From positions 1 through 8,400 of the forward strand of contig USCO01000095.1 of the NCBI GenBank assembly GCA_900553135.1: 8,400 bases of DNA, given 5' to 3'. Every line of letters begins with the position of its first letter. Position 1 is the stretch's first letter. This document shows positions 5,166 through 8,400 of this stretch, in pieces. Below the pieces are notes generated by a model. It was not told the origin of the DNA and ran no database searches. It was given only the letters and a program-made list of their open reading frames with translations. The stretch comes from an uncultured Eubacteriales bacterium. Its GTDB lineage: Bacteria > Bacillota > Clostridia > Oscillospirales > Oscillospiraceae. The translations under genes were made by a program, and so were the position numbers.

Positions 5166-6107
5166 ATGGGCCGCTATTGTGTGAAAAAGCTTGTCTCCCT
5201 CCTCCCTGTCCTGCTGGGCATCACCCTGGCCGCCTTTCTGCTGGGGGTGGTCTCCCCGGGCAACCCTGCCGAGCTGGCCCTGTCCCAGGGGGGCTACCAG
5301 CCCACGGAGGAACAGATTCAGGAGATGGAGCATCAAATGGGCCTGGACCTGCCCCTGCCCGCCCAGTATCTGCGCTGGGTGGGACGGGCCCTCACCGGGG
5401 ACCTGGGGCAGTCCTACGCCAGCGGGCGGCCTGTGCTTACCGAGCTGATGCTGCGCCTGCCCGTCACCCTTCTGCTGGCGGGGGCCGCCATGGCCCTGTG
5501 CCTGGGTGGCGGGCTGGCTCTGGGCTGTGTGGCTGCCGCCTGCCGGGGCCGCTGGCCCGACCGGGTCATTGGGGGCTTTACCGCCCTTCAGCTGTCGCTG
5601 CCCGCCTTCTGGCTGGCGCTGCTGCTGGTGCTCCTCTTTGCCGAGACCCTGGGCTGGCTGCCCACCAGCGGGCTGCGCTCCCCCAAGGGCATTCTGCTGC
5701 CCGCCCTGGTCCTCTCCTGGGCACCCATGGCCTCCGCCGCCCGGCTGACCCGCTCCGCTCTGCTGGAGCAGCTGGCCCGGCCATACTGCCTGGCCGCCCG
5801 GGCCAGAGGGGTGAGCCGGGTGCGCCTCATTTGGCATAACGCCCTGCCCAACGCCCTTCCCCCTGTGGTCAGCCTGCTGGGCAACACCCTGGGCGGGCTG
5901 CTGGGGGGCTCGGTGGTGGTGGAGTCCATCTTCGCCCTGCCGGGGCTGGGGGCCTATGCCCTGTCCGCCGTCACCAACCGGGACTATCCCGCCTTGCAGG
6001 GCTATGTGCTGGTGACCGGCCTTGTCTATGTGGCAGTGACCACAGGGGTGGACCTCATCAGCATGGTTCTGGACCCCAGAATTCGATTGGGAGGAAAGGC
6101 GCTATGA
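5166..6107 (+). CDS. ABC transporter permease, NikB/DppB family
   Basis: This 313-residue inner-membrane permease forms half of the channel. Hydrophobic segments lie at about residues 9-30, 98-125, 136-162, 175-192, 232-256 and 278-302, the usual six of this family, with the long external segment after helix 1 (31-97) that characterises DppB/NikB proteins. That segment ends in GDLGQSYASGRPVLTEL (78-94), a family hallmark. The EAA loop that docks to the ATPase is AARARGVSRVRLIWHNALPN (210-229). The C-terminal DPRIRLG is also typical. It starts 9 nt after the lipoprotein stop; its AAGGAGG site overlaps that stop codon, and its own stop overlaps the next gene by ATGA. It is therefore cotranscribed with, and translationally linked to, its neighbours. 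Substrate specificity cannot be judged from the permease. Confidence 0.93.
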   Translation: MGRYCVKKLVSLLPVLLGITLAAFLLGVVSPGNPAELALSQGGYQPTEEQIQEMEHQMGLDLPLPAQYLRWVGRALTGDLGQSYASGRPVLTELMLRLPVTLLLAGAAMALCLGGGLALGCVAAACRGRWPDRVIGGFTALQLSLPAFWLALLLVLLFAETLGWLPTSGLRSPKGILLPALVLSWAPMASAARLTRSALLEQLARPYCLAARARGVSRVRLIWHNALPNALPPVVSLLGNTLGGLLGGSVVVESIFALPGLGAYALSAVTNRDYPALQGYVLVTGLVYVAVTTGVDLISMVLDPRIRLGGKAL

Positions 6108-6928
6108 GACGAAACAAATCCATTCTCCTCCCTGCCCTGGTGCTGGGTGCCATCCTGCTGGCCAGTGTGCTGGCCCCCCTGCTGGCGCCCTACGACCCGG
6201 GGGCCATCGACGTGACCGCCGCCCTCCAGCCCCCGGGCAGCCCCGGCCATCTGCTGGGCACCGACGCCCTGGGCCGGGACATGCTCAGCCGCCTGCTCTA
6301 CGGCGGGCGGGGAGCCATCCTCACCGCCCTGGCCGCCACCGTGCTGTCCATGGCCTTCGGCCTTGTGGTGGGGGTGCTGGGAGGCTACTTCGGCGGCTGG
6401 CTGGACTGGGGGCTCACCGTCCTGACCAACATCTTCCAGGGCCTGCCCGGTACCTGCCTCATGGTGGCGGTGGCCGGGGTGCTGGGCCCCGGGGCGGAGC
6501 ACCTGGTGCTGGCTCTGGTGCTTACCTCCTGGGCGGGTTTCTCTCGGGTGGTGCGCACCGAGACCATCCGGGTGCGGGAGGCCCCCTTTGTAGAGAACCT
6601 GCGTGCCCTGGGGGCGGGGCCGGTGCGGCTGCTGTGCTGCCACGTGGTGCCCAATCTGCTGCCCAACCTGGTGGTGCTGTTTACCACCCGCCTGGGGCGC
6701 GGGGTGCTGTCGGTGGCCGCCCTCAGCTTTTTGGGCCTGGGCCTGCCGCCACCCGCCCCCGACTGGAGCGTCATGATCAACGACGCCCGGCTCCACTACC
6801 GCTCGGCCCCTTATCTGCTCATGGAGCCCGGCGTGTGTATCCTGTTGCTGCTGCTGTCCCTGAACCTGCTGGGCGACGCCCTGCGGGACCGGCTGGACGG
6901 GGCCAGTGAGGAGGTGTCCCTGGATTGA
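6104..6928 (+). CDS. ABC transporter permease, NikC/DppC family
   Basis: This is the second permease subunit, 274 residues, pairing with the NikB-like protein. The family-specific entry HLLGTDALGRDMLSRLLYGG (49-68) follows the first helix (about 7-29). Further hydrophobic stretches lie at about 71-98, 104-127, 132-150, 186-213 and 236-257. The EAA loop is ENLRALGAGPVRLLCCHVVP (164-183), and DWSVMINDAR (220-229) is the conserved segment before the last helix. The ATG at 6104 overlaps the preceding stop (ATGA) and has GGGAGG 9 nt upstream. Two adjacent cysteines (178-179) in the EAA loop are unusual to my eye, though I see no reason to attach a function. The stop TGA overlaps the TTG start of the first ATPase gene. 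Confidence 0.93.
   Translation: MRRNKSILLPALVLGAILLASVLAPLLAPYDPGAIDVTAALQPPGSPGHLLGTDALGRDMLSRLLYGGRGAILTALAATVLSMAFGLVVGVLGGYFGGWLDWGLTVLTNIFQGLPGTCLMVAVAGVLGPGAEHLVLALVLTSWAGFSRVVRTETIRVREAPFVENLRALGAGPVRLLCCHVVPNLLPNLVVLFTTRLGRGVLSVAALSFLGLGLPPPAPDWSVMINDARLHYRSAPYLLMEPGVCILLLLLSLNLLGDALRDRLDGASEEVSLD
6908..6916 (+). promoter_or_regulatory. Ribosome-binding site that fixes a TTG start at 6925
   Basis: GAGGAGGTG lies 8 nt before TTG 6925. A nearby ATG at 6929 is in another frame and cannot start the ATPase. No in-frame ATG precedes the first conserved residues, so TTG is the only reasonable start. It overlaps the permease stop as TTGA. Confidence 0.75.
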
Positions 6929-7827
6929 ATGGAATTTCTGTCAAAAATCTGTCCGTCACCTTTTCCCTGCCCTCGGGGCCGGTGGAGGCGGTGCGGGACG
7001 TCTCCCTGACCGTCCCGCCGGGGACCATCACCGGCCTGGTGGGCGAGAGCGGCTGCGGCAAGTCGGTGCTGGGCATGGCTCTGCTGGGCCTGCTGCCCCC
7101 TTACGCCCAGGTGACGGGGACCATGGAACTGGGTGGGACGCCCCTGCCCCGGCGGGAGCTGCTGGGGCGGCACATCGGCCTGGTGCCCCAGAGCCCCTCC
7201 CAGTCCCTGAACCCCGCCCGCCGGGTGCGGGCCCATTTGCTGGAGGCCCTCCTGCCCCTGAACCTGCCCCGCCGGGAGGCGGAGGGGCGGGCCGCCGATT
7301 TGCTGAAGGAATTCGGTTTTCCTGAGCCCGGCCCCATTCTCCGGGCCTACCCCCACCAGCTCAGCGGGGGCATGCAGCAGCGGGTGCTGTGCGCCCTGGG
7401 GGCGGCCTGCTCCCCGGAGTGGGTGGTGGCCGACGAGCCCACCAAGGGCCTGGACCGCCCTTTGCGGGACCAGGTAGCCGGGCAGCTGGCTCTGCTCCAC
7501 CGGCGGGGGGCCAGCCTGCTGCTTATCACCCACGATCTGGAACTGGCGGCCAGGGTGTGCGGGAACATCGCCGTGATGTATCGGGGCCAGGTGATGGAGT
7601 GGGGCCCTGAGACCCTGAACCACCCGGCCCACCCCTACACCCGCTCCCTGCTGGCCGCCCTGCCCCAAAACGGTTTTCAGGCCCCGGAACTGGGAATGGA
7701 GGAGCCCGGGGCGGGCTGTCCCTTCTGTTCCCGCTGTCCCCAGCGGCTGACAGCGTGCGAAACTGCCCTGCCCCCGGAGGTCCCGGCCCCCATGGGCCAG
7801 AAGGTGAGGTGCTTCCGCTATGGCTGA
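6925..7827 (+). CDS. ABC transporter ATPase, NikD/DppD/OppD family
   Basis: This 300-residue cytoplasmic ATPase powers import together with the second ATPase. Visible: Walker A GESGCGKS (40-47), Q-loop Gln89 in LVPQSPSQSLNP, signature LSGGMQQR (146-153), Walker B WVVADE (166-171), D-loop GLD (175-177) and switch His203. The C-terminal oligopeptide/dipeptide extension is present: HPAHPYTRSLL (233-243), then a Cys-rich tail with Cys265, 268, 271, 278 and 296. Spacing C-x5-C-x6-C-x17-C (265, 271, 278, 296) fits the pattern which in some DppD-type ATPases holds an iron-sulfur cluster; Cys268 is extra. Translation starts at TTG 6925, overlapping the permease stop by 4 nt. The protein is slightly shorter than the 320-330 residues I expect for the family. 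Its stop overlaps the next gene by 8 nt. Confidence 0.92.
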   Translation: MNGISVKNLSVTFSLPSGPVEAVRDVSLTVPPGTITGLVGESGCGKSVLGMALLGLLPPYAQVTGTMELGGTPLPRRELLGRHIGLVPQSPSQSLNPARRVRAHLLEALLPLNLPRREAEGRAADLLKEFGFPEPGPILRAYPHQLSGGMQQRVLCALGAACSPEWVVADEPTKGLDRPLRDQVAGQLALLHRRGASLLLITHDLELAARVCGNIAVMYRGQVMEWGPETLNHPAHPYTRSLLAALPQNGFQAPELGMEEPGAGCPFCSRCPQRLTACETALPPEVPAPMGQKVRCFRYG

Positions 7828-8400
7828 GATCCTCTCCTGCCGGGAGGTGGAGAAGTCCTTCCGGCCCTCTCCCCTGGCCCGCCCTGTCCCTGTGCTGCGG
7901 GGGGTGTCCCTCGCCTTGATGGAGGGGGAATGTCTGGGGCTCACCGGGCCCTCGGGCTGCGGCAAGACCACCCTGCTGCGCATCCTGCTGGGGCTGCTCC
8001 CCTGGGATCAAGGCCAGGTGACCTTCCGGGGCCGGGACCTCTCCCAGCTGAAGGGCCGGGACCGAGGAGAATTTCGCCGCCAGGTCCAGTTCCTCCCTCA
8101 GCGGCCCGAGGGGGCCTTCGACCCCCAGCGCACCTTCCGCTACAGTTTGACGGAGGCCCTGACCATCCACGCCATCCCCGGAGACCGGGAGACCCTGCTG
8201 GCCGCCGCGCTGAATCGGGTGCGCCTGTCCCCTGCCCTGCTGGACCGCCGCCCCCACCAGGTCAGCGGCGGAGAGATCCAGCGCCTGGCTCTGGCCCGGG
8301 CCCTGCTGCCCCAGCCCCGGGTGCTCATTCTGGACGAGCCCACCTCCATGCTGGACCTGTCCGTCCAGGCGGGGGTGCTGCATCTGCTCAAAAAGTTGCA
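7820..8400 (+). CDS. ABC transporter ATPase, NikE/DppF/OppF family, cut by window end
   Basis: This is the second ATPase subunit of the importer; 193 codons are present and the frame is open at the window edge. Visible: Walker A GPSGCGKT (43-50), Q-loop Gln94 in FLPQRPEGAFDP, signature VSGGEIQR (148-155), Walker B VLILDE (168-173) and the following PTSMLDLSVQA (174-184), typical of the OppF/DppF/NikE type. The switch histidine and the C-terminal oligopeptide-family tail lie beyond the window. The ATG at 7820 overlaps the end of the previous gene by 8 nt and is preceded by GGTGAGGTG 8 nt upstream. The protein would pair with the NikD-like ATPase to energise the two permeases. It may not be the last gene of the operon; cobalamin or metal genes could follow. 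Confidence 0.92.
   Translation, partial: MAEILSCREVEKSFRPSPLARPVPVLRGVSLALMEGECLGLTGPSGCGKTTLLRILLGLLPWDQGQVTFRGRDLSQLKGRDRGEFRRQVQFLPQRPEGAFDPQRTFRYSLTEALTIHAIPGDRETLLAAALNRVRLSPALLDRRPHQVSGGEIQRLALARALLPQPRVLILDEPTSMLDLSVQAGVLHLLKKL

Noticed and set aside
3408..5837. An 809-codon open frame on the minus strand across the riboswitch leader, lipoprotein and permease genes
   Set aside because: It lies antisense to two confidently identified genes and crosses a riboswitch and two hairpins. Its translation is low-complexity Gly/Gln/His/Ala-rich without recognisable domains. In GC-rich DNA, long antisense frames arise from codon bias.
6026..8383. Further long minus-strand frames over the second permease and both ATPases
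   Set aside because: They are antisense to clear ABC transporter genes, rich in Gly, Gln, Pro, Arg and His, without motifs or convincing ribosome-binding sites; shadow frames.
1..8400. CRISPR arrays, insertion sequences, tRNA or rRNA genes, attachment sites
   Set aside because: I saw no regularly spaced repeats, transposase-like frames, terminal inverted repeats, cloverleaf-like sequences or rRNA signatures. The gene order looks chromosomal.

Overview
The window reads as a GC-rich Firmicute, most likely a gut Clostridia relative of the Oscillospiraceae (Flavonifractor/Pseudoflavonifractor type). That guess rests on GC-rich third codon positions combined with strong AGGAGG ribosome-binding sites, several Rho-independent terminators, sigma-A-type promoters in small AT-rich pockets, and protein families usual for that group. 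No database search was possible, so the taxonomy is inference.

Left block, minus strand, 1-3191. Reading in the direction of transcription (high to low coordinates): an XRE-family regulator of 69 residues (3104-2895) overlaps a six-helix membrane protein resembling DUF3169 (2895-2164), and the pair ends in a perfect 13-bp hairpin terminator. Immediately after it a new promoter drives a UvrD/PcrA-type DNA helicase. The helicase frame breaks at an eight-base homopolymer (474-481). Its C-terminal motifs V and VI and its Tudor-like tail continue in another frame to the window edge, so the gene is either frameshifted or carries a sequence error. The regulator promoter has a consensus -35 box and three 16-bp GACAA-N6-TTGTC inverted repeats placed as autoregulatory operators.

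Right block, plus strand, 3231-8400. A promoter leads into a cobalamin riboswitch (about 3266-3424), a downstream hairpin and one clear plus one probable intrinsic terminator. Then comes a tightly packed five-gene ABC importer of the nickel/peptide (NikABCDE/DppABCDF) family: lipoprotein binding protein, two permeases and two ATPases, the last cut by the window end. Start and stop codons overlap between all genes after the first pair, which indicates translational coupling. Because the only recognisable control is a B12-sensing leader, the simplest reading is a transporter for cobalt, a cobalt chelate or another B12-related compound, made when cobalamin is scarce. The substrate is not proven by sequence.

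Between the divergent blocks (3105-3611) there is no protein gene; that stretch is filled by promoters, operators, riboswitch and attenuators. The long antisense frames over the transporter genes look like GC-rich shadows.
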